From assembly GCF_905220975.1 (NCBI RefSeq), contig NZ_CAJNBK010000023.1, positions 1 through 64,000 of the forward strand: a DNA stretch of 64,000 bases. The letters run 5' to 3'. This DNA is from Paraburkholderia haematera (GTDB taxonomy: Bacteria > Pseudomonadota > Gammaproteobacteria > Burkholderiales > Burkholderiaceae). Shown here piece by piece: positions 8,343-16,708 of the stretch. The notes under the pieces were generated by a model. That model did not search any database and had not been told where the DNA came from. It saw only the letters and a list, made by a program, of their open reading frames with translations. Position 1 is the first letter of the stretch. Every line of letters starts with the position of its first letter. The position numbers and the translations under genes are program-made.

Positions 8343-8360
8343 GCAAAACGCAAATCTTTA
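8333..8360 (-). promoter_or_regulatory. Possible sigma-28 (FliA)-type promoter
   Basis: On the minus strand TAAAG (8360-8356), exactly 15 bases, then GTCGTTAT (8340-8333) resembles the FliA pattern TAAA-N15-GCCGATAA, with five of eight bases matching in the -10. It overlaps the first possible start codon of the cyclic-nucleotide/FliG-like gene, so if real it implies a downstream start. Confidence 0.25.
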
Positions 8361-8455
8361 ACCTTCTCAATCGTCAGACCAATAGCTGCGAGGGCGCAAA
8401 CGTTTGGCGAACCATGCGCTTTGACTATTCGCCAGGCACGGTCACCGCAATCCGC

Positions 8456-8659
8456 TCATCGGCCTGCGCCTGTGCGCAGACGCTCGAGTAATGCACGGCC
8501 CTGGCGGGTGAGTTGCAGCGTCGATCCTTGCGGATCACGCTGCCGTATTTCCACGAGCTCGTAACGGCGTAATGCCAGCACGTCAGGATCAAGAGCTTCC
8601 AGCCGCTTGCCCGTGTCGCCAAGCAGCATGAGTGTCGCGAGTTCGTGATGACTGAGCAT
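8456..8659 (-). CDS. Small conserved hypothetical protein of the 'SHHELATLMLL' type
   Basis: The protein has 67 residues, starting MLSHHELATLMLLGDTGKRL and ending in an LTRQGRALLERL helix. ATG at 8659 is preceded by GGAGGTGCGGG, a strong ribosome binding site. The overall shape (short helices, then a strand and the L-T-x-x-G motif) resembles a small winged-helix fold, but no DNA-binding function can be asserted. A clear paralogue lies at 48983-49243, with the same SHHELATL opening and LTSEGNAVLRGL ending. It stands alone between the nucleoside hydrolase and the motor-like set. Confidence 0.65.
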   Translation of the reverse strand: MLSHHELATLMLLGDTGKRLEALDPDVLALRRYELVEIRQRDPQGSTLQLTRQGRALLERLRTGAGR

Positions 8660-8827
8660 CCCGCACCTCCATTAATCGAACCATGAGCGATGGAGATATC
8701 CTAGAGGCGCGACACTACATTTTGACTACGGTTGTGTTTCAGTGGATTTCCTGCAGCGCTGTAAGCGTCGGCGGCAAACCGCTGCCACGCTTAGTGAACG
8801 AGGCGGTGTGCGAAGTGCGTGAGTAAA

Positions 8828-8853
8828 GGGGCGCAACATTATTCGTGCGCCCC
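8828..8853 (-). terminator. Hairpin, likely terminator of the ribose/nucleoside operon
   Basis: A perfect 8-bp stem (GGGGCGCA / TGCGCCCC) closes a 10-base loop. Read on the minus strand it is followed by TTTACT. It lies 60 bp beyond the nucleoside hydrolase stop, the last gene of the operon. Confidence 0.55.
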
Positions 8854-8912
8854 GTAATTGGGGTCTGCGTCGGGTGCACGGGAGCGGTGCGCCAACGACA
8901 CGACCCGCATCA

Positions 8913-10016
8913 TCAAGGCAACGTGACCGGCACCGGACGTGTCAGCAAATCGACATAGAGACTAAAGAAACGATTGTTGTCAAACTGCGTGACGTACGTG
9001 ATCTTCTTAGGTGACGCGCCAGGCGCGGGTTGGTCGGGGTAGACCATCACGTGTCCCTGGTCCTCGCCGCTCGTGGTGTCGATATCCAGGTAGGCGCTTT
9101 TCGTTTGCGTGGCGTAGGTCGGATCCATGAAATAGGCGATCGTCAGCGTGTCGAACAGATGCGTGTTGTCGCCGAACGAACCGGCATTGACGATTCCGTA
9201 TGCTTTGGTGACCGCGGTCTGTTTGCTCGGGTTGTTGACGATCTGATCGAAGATGCTCTGGGTGAGCGGCACGGTATTCGTAACGTCGAGCGGAATGACG
9301 GCCTGCGGAATCGTCGTTTGAAGCACCGTACGCACGGCAAGCGGATCGAACCACCAGTTCAGTTCACCCACGGCATTCGCATTACCCGGCACTGCCATCG
9401 CTCCACCCATGTAGACGATCTGCTTGATCAGCGGCACGATCTCCGGTGCTTTCATGATGGCCGTGGCGAGATTGGTGGGCGGTCCAACCTCGAGAATCGT
9501 GACCTGATTCGGATAGCGCTTGATGGTCTGGATCATGAAGTCCGCGGCGCTTTGCGTCTGCAGTTTCGTCGACACCGCAAAGCCATCAGGCGGTGCAACG
9601 AGCTGAGACTGCTGAGTCGGTTCTGGCCGCATCCACGCGCCGAAATAACCTTGCGGATTAGCGGCCTGCTGCGCGCGAATACTTGCCACGTCGTATTTCA
9701 ATGGATAGTCCGCGCCGCCGTAGACACCCACCACGTTTTGCACACCCATGCGCTCCACGGCCTTCAGCGCATCCGCCTCTTCCTGGAGCAGCCAGTCGTT
9801 GCCGGTCACGACGGTCAACCCAAGCAGATTGACCTTGCCCTGCCCCATCAACTGCGTGGTCATGGCGAACAACTGGCCGTCGTCCCCCATCGTGTTGAAG
9901 TCTGAATCGATGATCACCTTCGGTGCGTTGGCGAGCGGGTCGGTGGTCGTCACGTTGCCCCCACATGCGGCAAGCGCCAGCGATATTATCAGGATGCCTA
10001 CATATTGTGATTTCAT
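8913..10016 (-). CDS. Lipoprotein nucleoside hydrolase (IUNH family)
   Basis: The protein has 367 residues. ATG at 10016 gives a lipoprotein signal peptide with lipobox LAAC in the first 20 residues; upstream in-frame starts would bury it. The mature part begins with VIIDSDFNTMGDDGQ, a variant of the Ca-binding DTDPGxDDA motif of inosine-uridine nucleoside hydrolases. It continues with ILEVGPPTNLATAI, the family's GPLTNLA motif. The signal places ribonucleoside cleavage outside the inner membrane. It is the last gene after a ribose-type ABC transporter and ribokinase. This fits extracytoplasmic release of ribose, import and phosphorylation. The upstream extension overlaps a perfect palindrome and is not coding. 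Confidence 0.85.
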   Translation of the reverse strand: MKSQYVGILIISLALAACGGNVTTTDPLANAPKVIIDSDFNTMGDDGQLFAMTTQLMGQGKVNLLGLTVVTGNDWLLQEEADALKAVERMGVQNVVGVYGGADYPLKYDVASIRAQQAANPQGYFGAWMRPEPTQQSQLVAPPDGFAVSTKLQTQSAADFMIQTIKRYPNQVTILEVGPPTNLATAIMKAPEIVPLIKQIVYMGGAMAVPGNANAVGELNWWFDPLAVRTVLQTTIPQAVIPLDVTNTVPLTQSIFDQIVNNPSKQTAVTKAYGIVNAGSFGDNTHLFDTLTIAYFMDPTYATQTKSAYLDIDTTSGEDQGHVMVYPDQPAPGASPKKITYVTQFDNNRFFSLYVDLLTRPVPVTLP

Positions 10017-10062
10017 GTTTAGCCCATTTTTTCCAGTAGAGATCGCGATTGAACCAAAGGGA

Positions 10063-10080
10063 CACCATCCATGGATGGTG
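10063..10080. promoter_or_regulatory. Perfect 18-bp palindrome upstream of the nucleoside hydrolase
   Basis: CACCATCCATGGATGGTG is fully self-complementary. It lies between ribokinase and nucleoside hydrolase. A weaker relative (ACCAT...ATGGT, sharing ACCATCCA) occurs at 11098-11115 before ribokinase, so it could be an operator or an RNA element for the operon's distal genes. Confidence 0.5.
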
Positions 10081-10149
10081 CCGGTCATTCAACGTCAAGC
10101 TGCCCAGAATTGCAGATCGGACTGCCTCATGTCACAACGGGCATCCGTT

Positions 10150-11082
10150 TCAGACCGCGCTATCGACTTCCGCGCGAGTCGGGATCGACGGCTGCGCACC
10201 GGCGCGCGTGACGGAAATCGACGCCGCGCGTTGCGCAAGACTGATCGCGCCTTCCAGCGGCTGCCGGGCGGCGAGTTGCGCGGCAAATACGCCGATAAAC
10301 GTGTCGCCTGCCGCCGTCGTATCGACCGCCCGCACCTGCGTCGCGGGAAAATGCATGCCTTCGCCGCCTTCCGGCAACAGATAAGCTCCTTGTGCGCCGA
10401 GCGTAACGATCACGTTGCGGGCGCCGCCGCGCTGCAACTCCAGCGCAGCCCTGCGCGCGCCGCTTTGCGATTCGACCGGCAGGCCGGCGAGGATCGCGGC
10501 TTCGACCTCGTTCGGCACAAGGTAGTCGACCAGAGGCAGCCATTCCGCGGGCAGCGGGCCGGTGGCCGGCGCCGGATTCAGCACGGTGATCTTGCCCAGG
10601 CGCCGGGCGAGCGCGAGCGTTGCGTGGACCGAATCCCAGGGCGTTTCCAGTTGGCACACCACGACGTCGCTGGCCTTGATCGCCGCTTCGTGGCGCGCAA
10701 CGCGCTCCGGCGTGAGTTCGCCGTTACTGCCCGCAACCACCACGATCGTGTTCTGCCCGTCGTCCGACACCGTCACCATTGCAACGCCGGTGGGCTGCGC
10801 CGGGTCGGCCTCGATACCCGCGCAGTCGATACCCTCCGCTTCCAGATCCAGTACCCGTTGAGCGCCGTTCGCATCCTTCCCCACACGCCCGATCATTGCC
10901 ACGCGCGCGCCGATGCGGGCGGCCGCCACCGCCTGGTTGCCGCCCTTACCGCCGGCAACCTGCGAGAACTCATGTCCGCCGATCGTCTCGCCGGGCCGCG
11001 GCAAATGCGGGGCACGGGCGACCAGGTCGGTATTGATGCTGCCCACCACGAGCACGCGGCCCGGCTTCGCTTCTTTCGACAC
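10150..11082 (-). CDS. rbsK: Ribokinase (PfkB family)
   Basis: The protein has 310 residues, the usual ribokinase length. The N-terminal motif VVGSINTDLVARAPHLPRPG and the GGKGGNQAVAAARIGA block are ribokinase signatures. The C-terminal DTTAAGDTFIGVFAA contains the catalytic Asp and anion hole (G-x-G-D pattern as AAGD). It phosphorylates D-ribose to ribose-5-phosphate. A GTG at 11082 was chosen as start because AGGAG lies 7 bases upstream. The ATG at 11103 lies inside a palindrome and lacks a ribosome binding site. It follows the permease gene by 46 bp in the operon. Confidence 0.88.
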   Translation of the reverse strand: MSKEAKPGRVLVVGSINTDLVARAPHLPRPGETIGGHEFSQVAGGKGGNQAVAAARIGARVAMIGRVGKDANGAQRVLDLEAEGIDCAGIEADPAQPTGVAMVTVSDDGQNTIVVVAGSNGELTPERVARHEAAIKASDVVVCQLETPWDSVHATLALARRLGKITVLNPAPATGPLPAEWLPLVDYLVPNEVEAAILAGLPVESQSGARRAALELQRGGARNVIVTLGAQGAYLLPEGGEGMHFPATQVRAVDTTAAGDTFIGVFAAQLAARQPLEGAISLAQRAASISVTRAGAQPSIPTRAEVDSAV

Positions 11083-11097
11083 TTCCACTCTCCTGCT

Positions 11098-11115
11098 GAC
11101 CATCCACGAATGGTC
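11098..11115. promoter_or_regulatory. Imperfect palindrome upstream of ribokinase
   Basis: GACCAT (11098-11103) and ATGGTC (11110-11115) form inverted arms around CCACGA. The site is related to the perfect palindrome at 10063-10080 and lies between permease and ribokinase. Confidence 0.35.
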
Positions 11116-11128
11116 GCCAATGGTCAAT

Positions 11129-12130
11129 TTATGCGGCGCGACGCCGGCTTCTATAAGTATCCAGCACGACGGCCACAACAATGACGGCCCCCGTGATGAT
11201 GCGCTTGGTCGGCTCGGTCGCGCCGATCTGGGCAAGACCCGCGGCCAGCACGGAGATAATCAGCACGCCGAAGAACGTGCTGATCACCGAGCCGCGCCCG
11301 CCCATCAAGCTCGTTCCGCCGATCACGACGGCGGCGATCACCTGCAGTTCGATGCCCGAGCCGGCATTCGGGTCCGCCGCCTCGAGCCGCGAAATCTGGA
11401 ACAGGGCCGCGAGGCCGGATAACAGGCCCATCATCGCAAAGACGGCAATCTTGTAAGGCCGCGGATTGACGCCCGCGAGACGCACCGCCTCCTCGTTCGT
11501 GCCGATGCCGACCAGATAACGGCCGAACACCGTGCGGGTCAGCACCAACTGCGCGGCGACCATCACGACGATCGCAATCAGGAACGCGGGAGAAATGCCG
11601 AATGCAATCGGGTTGGACAGAAAATCGAATGCATCGCCAATGTAGGCCGTGCGGGAGTTGGTCAACTGATACGCGAGACCGCGGGCCGCCTCGAGCACAC
11701 CGAGCGACACGATGAACGAAGGAATCCGCCACGTGACGGTAATCGCGCCGGTCAGGCAACCCGTCAAAGCCGCCCCCGCCATGCCGAGCAAGGCGGCGGG
11801 CAACGCCGGCCAGTGCCACTGCAAGGCCGCGACGCTCGTGAGTGCCGCGCCGAGCGCGAGCACGGAGCCGACCGACAGATCGATCCCGGCAATGATGAGC
11901 ACAAAGGTCATGCCGACCGACATCACGACAAGATCGGGAATCTGGTTCGCGATCGTGCTGAAGGTGTCGTAGCTCAGGAAGTGCGAGCTCAGCAGCGAGA
12001 ACAGGACGATCATCCCGAGCAACGCGCCGAGCAGGCCGAGGTAGTTTGAGAATCCAAGGCGCGTGCCGATCGGCTTCGCGTCTTTGGGCGGTTCGTTCTG
12101 CAACGTAGGCAGGCTGCTTGGTGCGGTCAT
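11129..12130 (-). CDS. rbsC: Ribose-type ABC transporter permease (RbsC family)
   Basis: The protein has 333 residues with 8-10 membrane segments. Family motifs include TFVLIIAGIDLSVGSVLALG near the start of the BPD_transp_2 domain, VFGRYLVGIGTNEEAVRLAG in the cytoplasmic loop and VVIGGTSLMGGRGS near the end. It forms the inner-membrane channel with the ATPase encoded just upstream (18 bp between genes). The substrate is inferred as ribose, or a nucleoside, from ribokinase and nucleoside hydrolase in the same operon. Confidence 0.88.
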   Translation of the reverse strand: MTAPSSLPTLQNEPPKDAKPIGTRLGFSNYLGLLGALLGMIVLFSLLSSHFLSYDTFSTIANQIPDLVVMSVGMTFVLIIAGIDLSVGSVLALGAALTSVAALQWHWPALPAALLGMAGAALTGCLTGAITVTWRIPSFIVSLGVLEAARGLAYQLTNSRTAYIGDAFDFLSNPIAFGISPAFLIAIVVMVAAQLVLTRTVFGRYLVGIGTNEEAVRLAGVNPRPYKIAVFAMMGLLSGLAALFQISRLEAADPNAGSGIELQVIAAVVIGGTSLMGGRGSVISTFFGVLIISVLAAGLAQIGATEPTKRIITGAVIVVAVVLDTYRSRRRAA

Positions 12131-12148
12131 GCTTCAATACTCCACAGA

Positions 12149-13759
12149 TTATTCGTCGCGCGCCGTTGCGTCGGGCGCTTTGGCGTCCGGTTCGATCGGA
12201 TCGTGCAGCAGCGCGTCGCGTTTCGTGTAGCCCGCGAACGCCGCTGCAAGCAGCGCGTCCTGGGTCCAGCTTCCGCGCTCGAACATGCCGGTCATCCGTC
12301 CTGCCGACATCACCCCGATCCGGTCGCAAATCGACATCAACTCGCGCAGATCGCTCGACACCACCACCAACGCGCGGCCTTCCCGCGCGAGCGCACCCAT
12401 CAAGGCATAAATATCGAACTTCGCACCGACGTCGATGCCGCGCGTGGGCTCGTCGAACAGCAGCACCGTGCAATCGCGCGCAAGCCAGCGGCCGATCACC
12501 ACCTTCTGCTGGTTGCCGCCGGAGAGCTCGGACACCGGTTGCGACGGCCCCGAACTGCGGATGCTCATTGCGTCGATCTGCTTGCGCGCCAGCGCCGCCT
12601 CGCGCCGGGCGTCCACCACGCCGTTCTTCGACACCGCGCGCAACTGGCCAAGCGAGATATTGGCTGCAATGGGCTGCGTCAGCAGGAGGCCCTCGCCTTT
12701 ACGATCTTCCGTAATCAACGCGATACCGTTCTTCACGGCGTCCGTTGGCGACGAGACCTTCACGGGTTCGAGCGGGCCGCCGCCCTGTGCGATCGACACG
12801 GTGCCGGCATCCGCGCGATCGGCCCCATAGATGAGCCGCATCAATTCCGTGCGGCCCGCGCCGATCAACCCGCTAACGCCGAAAATCTCGCCGGCTTTCA
12901 CTTCGAAGGAGACATCGCGCACGGCCGGTTCGCGGGTCATCCCCGTGACCTTGAGCGCCACGCCGCCAATGCGCCGTTCGCCGAGATCGATCCGCTCGCC
13001 GATATCGCGCCCAACCATCAGTGTGACCAGACGGTCGGCAGAAAGATTGGCCATCTCGTCGACATGCACGAGCCGCCCATCGCGCAGCACCGCGGCGCGG
13101 CGCGCGATACGCTTCAACTCTTCCAGTCTGTGCGAGATGTACACCAGCGCCACGCCGCGCGCCTTGAGCCGCTCGACCTGCTCGAACAGCAGGTCCACCT
13201 CGCGGGCCGTCAGCATTGCGGTGGGTTCGTCGAGGATCAGCACCCGGCAATCGCCGATCAGATTGCGGGCGATCTCGACCATCTGCTGATGCCCGATGCC
13301 CAGCGTGCCCACCAGTGTGTCAGGGTGAATCGCGTCGAGCCCGACTTGCGCCATGGCGTGCCGGGCGTCCTCGCGCAGCCTCGCGCGGTCGATCCAGCCG
13401 AACATGCCGCGCTGCGGCAAGCGGTTCAGAAACAGGTTCTCCGCCACCGAGAGGGTCGGCAGCAGGTTCAACTCCTGCATGACCATGCGTACGCCGAGCG
13501 CCTCGGCATCTTTGCGGCTGGCCGGCGTGTAAGCGGCGCCGCCCAGCGTCATCGAGCCGGTAGTCGGCGTGACCAGACCGCCGACGATCTTGGACAACGT
13601 GCTCTTGCCCGCGCCGTTTTCGCCGGTCAGCGCCAGTACCTCACCCGCGTGCAGTTCCAGCGAGATATCGGCGAGCACCGGCCCGGCGTAGGTCTTGCCA
13701 ATGCCGTGAACGCTCAACGCGGGCGGGGCAACGGCAGGGGATAGGATGGGAGTAGACAT
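12149..13759 (-). CDS. rbsA: Ribose-type ABC transporter ATPase (RbsA family, two NBDs)
   Basis: The protein has 536 residues with two nucleotide-binding domains. The first has Walker A GENGAGKST (about 46-54), the signature-region motif GIGHQQMVEIAR and Walker B VLILDEPTAML. The second has a degenerate P-loop (VSGLIGAGRTE) but a normal signature LSGGNQQKV and Walker B LLFDEPTRGID. This asymmetry is usual for RbsA-like proteins. ATG at 13759 was preferred over an in-frame TTG at 13780. It powers import through the permease encoded downstream. Confidence 0.88.
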   Translation of the reverse strand: MSTPILSPAVAPPALSVHGIGKTYAGPVLADISLELHAGEVLALTGENGAGKSTLSKIVGGLVTPTTGSMTLGGAAYTPASRKDAEALGVRMVMQELNLLPTLSVAENLFLNRLPQRGMFGWIDRARLREDARHAMAQVGLDAIHPDTLVGTLGIGHQQMVEIARNLIGDCRVLILDEPTAMLTAREVDLLFEQVERLKARGVALVYISHRLEELKRIARRAAVLRDGRLVHVDEMANLSADRLVTLMVGRDIGERIDLGERRIGGVALKVTGMTREPAVRDVSFEVKAGEIFGVSGLIGAGRTELMRLIYGADRADAGTVSIAQGGGPLEPVKVSSPTDAVKNGIALITEDRKGEGLLLTQPIAANISLGQLRAVSKNGVVDARREAALARKQIDAMSIRSSGPSQPVSELSGGNQQKVVIGRWLARDCTVLLFDEPTRGIDVGAKFDIYALMGALAREGRALVVVSSDLRELMSICDRIGVMSAGRMTGMFERGSWTQDALLAAAFAGYTKRDALLHDPIEPDAKAPDATARDE

Positions 13760-13790
13760 CAGATCGATAAAGCGGGACAAAGATCAGGCG

Positions 13791-13829
13791 GCGTGGCCCG
13801 TCATGCAACATGAACAACGAGGGCCACGC
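13791..13829 (-). other. Intercistronic hairpin after the ribose-binding protein gene
   Basis: GCGTGGCCC (13791-13799) and GGGCCACGC (13821-13829) form a perfect 9-bp stem with a 21-base loop and no T-run. It lies between the binding-protein stop and the ATPase start. It may stabilise the upstream mRNA or partly terminate, lowering ATPase and permease expression. Confidence 0.5.
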
Positions 13830-13841
13830 GCTATGCCAATC

Positions 13842-14807
13842 TTACTTGGTGACCAGATCGACAGGCGTTTCGACCACGCCCGACAATTCCGACTGCTTCT
13901 TGTGTTCGGCGAGTGCCTTGAGCGCCGTATCGATACCGAAGACGGCCTGTCGGGCGGCGTACTGATTCGCTGTGGCGAGAACGCGGCCGTCGGCGAGCAT
14001 CGGCTTGATCGCATTGATGTCGTCGTAGCCGACCACCTGCACCTTGCCGGCCTTGCCTGCCGCGCGCACAGCCGAGACCGCGCCGATTGCCATATTGTCA
14101 TTGCCGCACAGCAGCGCCTTGACGTCCGGGTTCGCATTGAGAATCTGGCTCGCTACGGCGTTGCCCTTGTCGATTTCCCACTCGCCCGACTGCAGCGAGA
14201 CGACCTTCATGCCGCCCGCCGCCATGGCCTGCTTGAAGCCTGCCGAGCGTTGCTGCGCGTTAGTGGTGGTCGAGACGCCTTCAATAATGGCGACGTTGTC
14301 GCCCGACTTCAGGTGCTTGGCCAGGTAGTCGCCCACCTTCAATGCGCCCTTCGCGTTATCCGGACCGACGAACGGGATGTTCAGGTCTTTCGACTTGAGC
14401 ACGTCCGTATCCAGCTTGTTGTCGATATTGACCACGATAATGCCGGCGTCGACCGCCTTCTTGAGCACCGGCACCAGCGCCTTGGAGTCGGCCGGGGCGA
14501 TCACGAGCGCGTCGACCTTCGACACGATCATCTGCTCGACGATACGAATCTGGTTGGCCGTATCCGTTTCATCCTTGATGCCGTTCGTGACGAGATCGAA
14601 TTTCGCGGGATTCTGCTTCTGATAATCCTTGGCGCCCGTTTCCATGGTCAGGAAGAACTCGTTCGCCAACGACTTCATCACCAGGGCGACTTTCGGCTTG
14701 TGTGCCGCCTGAGCGAACGCTGCGGGCATCGGCAGAATCGATACGGCGAGGAAGGCTGCGCTGGCAACGATAGCGCGACGCCGCGCCGGCTGGAAATGAC
14801 GAATCAT
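13842..14807 (-). CDS. rbsB: Ribose-type periplasmic substrate-binding protein
   Basis: The protein has 321 residues with a Sec signal peptide (MIRHFQPARRRAIVASAAFL, cleaved after AFAQA). It is a Peripla_BP_4 protein: VALVMKSLANEFFLTMETGA, the GPDNAKGALKVGDYLA block and a conserved IIEGVSTTTNAQQRSAGFKQ region. It delivers the sugar to the RbsC/RbsA-type permease. It is the first gene of the five-gene operon (binding protein, ATPase, permease, ribokinase, nucleoside hydrolase), with a LysR gene divergent 209 bp away. Confidence 0.88.
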   Translation of the reverse strand: MIRHFQPARRRAIVASAAFLAVSILPMPAAFAQAAHKPKVALVMKSLANEFFLTMETGAKDYQKQNPAKFDLVTNGIKDETDTANQIRIVEQMIVSKVDALVIAPADSKALVPVLKKAVDAGIIVVNIDNKLDTDVLKSKDLNIPFVGPDNAKGALKVGDYLAKHLKSGDNVAIIEGVSTTTNAQQRSAGFKQAMAAGGMKVVSLQSGEWEIDKGNAVASQILNANPDVKALLCGNDNMAIGAVSAVRAAGKAGKVQVVGYDDINAIKPMLADGRVLATANQYAARQAVFGIDTALKALAEHKKQSELSGVVETPVDLVTK

Positions 14808-15016
14808 TGATGTCTCCTTTTACTTGTTCGCTCGTTCGGTCTACGTACGGATAGCCGTTGAGTCATGTGATGGATTGGGTCGCCACACCTGCCGCCGGCT
14901 GCCGATAAAACCCTCCGGTTTCTATGCCGGATGCCTGGACGAGTATGGCCAGGTCCAATGCTATCCTCGCGATCCACGTTATGCTATGCCTAATTTCAAA
15001 ATATGGCGTTTCAAAA

Positions 15017-15889
15017 ATGGAACACGTAGCCTGGGACGACCTTCGGATTCTGGTGGAGATCGCGCGCAGCGGGACCATGCGAGCCGCTGCCGCGGCATGC
15101 GATCTGAGCGCGCCGACCCTGTCGCGCCGCCTGACCGAGCTTGAACGGCGGCTGGGCGAGCCGCTCATCGACCGGGTGCCGTCAGGCTGCACGGTGACGG
15201 CATTCGGCGCGCGCGTGCTGGCCTGCGCCGAGCAGATGGAAGACCTCGCCCACCAGATCGAGCGCGCCGCGGACGTGACCGGCGGCGCGAGTGCTCACGG
15301 CACGGTGCGGATCAACGCCGTCGAATGGCCGTCTTACATTTTGCTTAAGTTGCTCGGCTCGTTTCAGGACCGGTTGCCCGGCCTCGCCATCGAAGTGCTG
15401 ACTTCGCGACGGCCGTATAGCCTTGCCCGCCGCGAAGCGGACATCGCGCTGTGGTCCGAATGCCCCGACGAGGGCGATCTGTATGTCCGTCGAATCGGCA
15501 GGATCCGCTTCGGGCTCTTCGGTTCGCGCGACTACTATCTGCGCCACAAGGCAGCGATCACGAGGAAGGAATGGGACAAGCTGTCGTTTGTCGGTTATGA
15601 CGACCGGCAGCCCGATCACCCGGCCACACAATGGCTGAAGACCCTGCCCGGCGCGCCCGCGCCTTCGCTTCGAAGCAGCTATGGCATGGGCGTATTCGAC
15701 GGCGTGCTGGGCGGCTCAGGACTCGGCGTGCTGGCCCAGCTCGCGGGCGACACCACCAGCGATCTCGTTTGCATCGAGAAGCACATCAAGGCGCTCGACC
15801 AGGACGTATGGATGGTGCTGCATCCCGCCCTGCGCGATAGCGAACGCATCCGGACCGTGGCCAACCTCATCGCCGAAATCTTCCGTTAG
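15017..15889 (+). CDS. LysR-family transcriptional regulator
   Basis: The protein has 290 residues. The N-terminal helix-turn-helix (WDDLRILVEIARSGTMRAAA, then LSRRLTELERRLGEPLIDR) is followed by a LysR-type effector domain. That domain has SYILLKLLGSFQDRLPGLAI and the membrane-distal motif SRRPYSLARREADIAL. ATG at 15017 starts at the usual LysR position, although no SD is visible. TTTCAAAATATGG (14994) and TTTCAAAAATGG (15009) form a direct repeat over the start, possibly for autoregulation. It is divergent from the ribose/nucleoside operon and is the likely regulator of it. Confidence 0.82.
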   Translation: MEHVAWDDLRILVEIARSGTMRAAAAACDLSAPTLSRRLTELERRLGEPLIDRVPSGCTVTAFGARVLACAEQMEDLAHQIERAADVTGGASAHGTVRINAVEWPSYILLKLLGSFQDRLPGLAIEVLTSRRPYSLARREADIALWSECPDEGDLYVRRIGRIRFGLFGSRDYYLRHKAAITRKEWDKLSFVGYDDRQPDHPATQWLKTLPGAPAPSLRSSYGMGVFDGVLGGSGLGVLAQLAGDTTSDLVCIEKHIKALDQDVWMVLHPALRDSERIRTVANLIAEIFR

Positions 15890-15926
15890 GTTGTGGGCTG
15901 GTGCTCGAGTTGGTCTGGTGGCTTAT

Positions 15927-16298
15927 CTAATGCGCGAGTACTGCGCCGAGATTGAGTTCATCGGCAACCTTCTTCAAGCGCTTGTCGCGCGTCCAGAGGG
16001 TGGTGCCGGGCTGTAGGCGCGCGGACGCCAGAAGCGACGTATCGACATAGCCGATTCCACGATTGAACAAACCTTCGCGCTCGATCAGATAAAACGTCTC
16101 CTCCGGCGTTGCAACAGATGCGCGCGGCAGATCGAGCAACGCGCCCACCACGATCTCACGGTCACGCAGACCACTGAGCGAAATCTCGCCTATCACATAG
16201 GGATGAGCCAGCACCCGCTGCTCGGCAAGCAGGCTAATCAGCATGGAATCAGAGGCGTTGAGGTGGTCAATCCAGACCGACGTGTCGACAAGAATCAT
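15927..16298 (-). CDS. vapC: VapC-type PIN-domain toxin
   Basis: The protein has 123 residues. PIN-domain acidic residues are visible: Asp5 in MILVDTSVWIDH, a Glu in VIGEISLSG, an Asp in GIGYVDTSLLASA and the last Asp in LWTRDKRL. These form the metal site of a ribonuclease that usually cuts tRNA or mRNA. It overlaps the antitoxin gene by an ATGA, the standard VapBC arrangement, with the antitoxin upstream. Confidence 0.9.
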   Translation of the reverse strand: MILVDTSVWIDHLNASDSMLISLLAEQRVLAHPYVIGEISLSGLRDREIVVGALLDLPRASVATPEETFYLIEREGLFNRGIGYVDTSLLASARLQPGTTLWTRDKRLKKVADELNLGAVLAH

Positions 16299-16492
16299 TC
16301 GACGTCCTGCCGGCGACGCGGCGCCCCCTTGATGCCCGGTTGGCTACCGCCAAGATTTGCAAGTCGATTCGCGGCTTCACGCTGGATCAAGGCTTTTAGC
16401 GCTTCGCGCACGAGTGCCGTTTTTTCCTCCACGCCTGTATAGGCTTGAGCCTTGGCGACCAGGTCGTCATCAAGCGCGATAGTCGTGCGCAT
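16295..16492 (-). CDS. vapB: VapB-type antitoxin
   Basis: The protein has 65 residues. It is a ribbon-helix-helix style antitoxin: MRTTIALDDDLVAKAQAYTG, then EKTALVREALKALIQREAAN. The basic tail (GAPRRRQDVE) should wrap the VapC toxin. ATG at 16492 was chosen because GGAG lies 6 bases upstream; an in-frame ATG 24 bases earlier is less likely. It probably represses its own promoter together with VapC. Confidence 0.88.
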   Translation of the reverse strand: MRTTIALDDDLVAKAQAYTGVEEKTALVREALKALIQREAANRLANLGGSQPGIKGAPRRRQDVE

Positions 16493-16591
16493 GGGAATCT
16501 CCGCAAATGTAGGCACTAATTATGGCATCACTCGATGCATAAAATAGTGCATCCCGTCGTGAGTGCGCTCGCAGCAGCACCTCCTACCGCC

Positions 16592-16628
16592 TTGTCATTT
16601 TTATTCTCTAATGTAATGATATAACATT
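16592..16628 (+). promoter_or_regulatory. Promoter with a Zur-box-like palindrome
   Basis: TTGTCA (16592-16597), a 17-bp spacer and AATGAT (16615-16620) could be the promoter. AATGTAATGATATAACATT (16610-16628) is a 19-bp imperfect palindrome (14 of 19 positions symmetric) overlapping the -10. It resembles the proteobacterial Zur consensus ATGTTATANNATAACAT. Repression of the downstream TonB-dependent receptor by zinc-loaded Zur is an inference. Confidence 0.5.
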
Positions 16629-16708
16629 CCTCACGCAAAACGACGGCAGGAAGAACGTCGACAAGACGGAAATGCATCCACCCAGTGGTCAACCCTGAAT
16701 ACATCGAG

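Noticed and set aside
12203-13744. 513-residue plus-strand ORF opposite the ABC ATPase
   Set aside because: It is the antisense shadow of a canonical RbsA protein and has Arg/His-rich nonsense composition.
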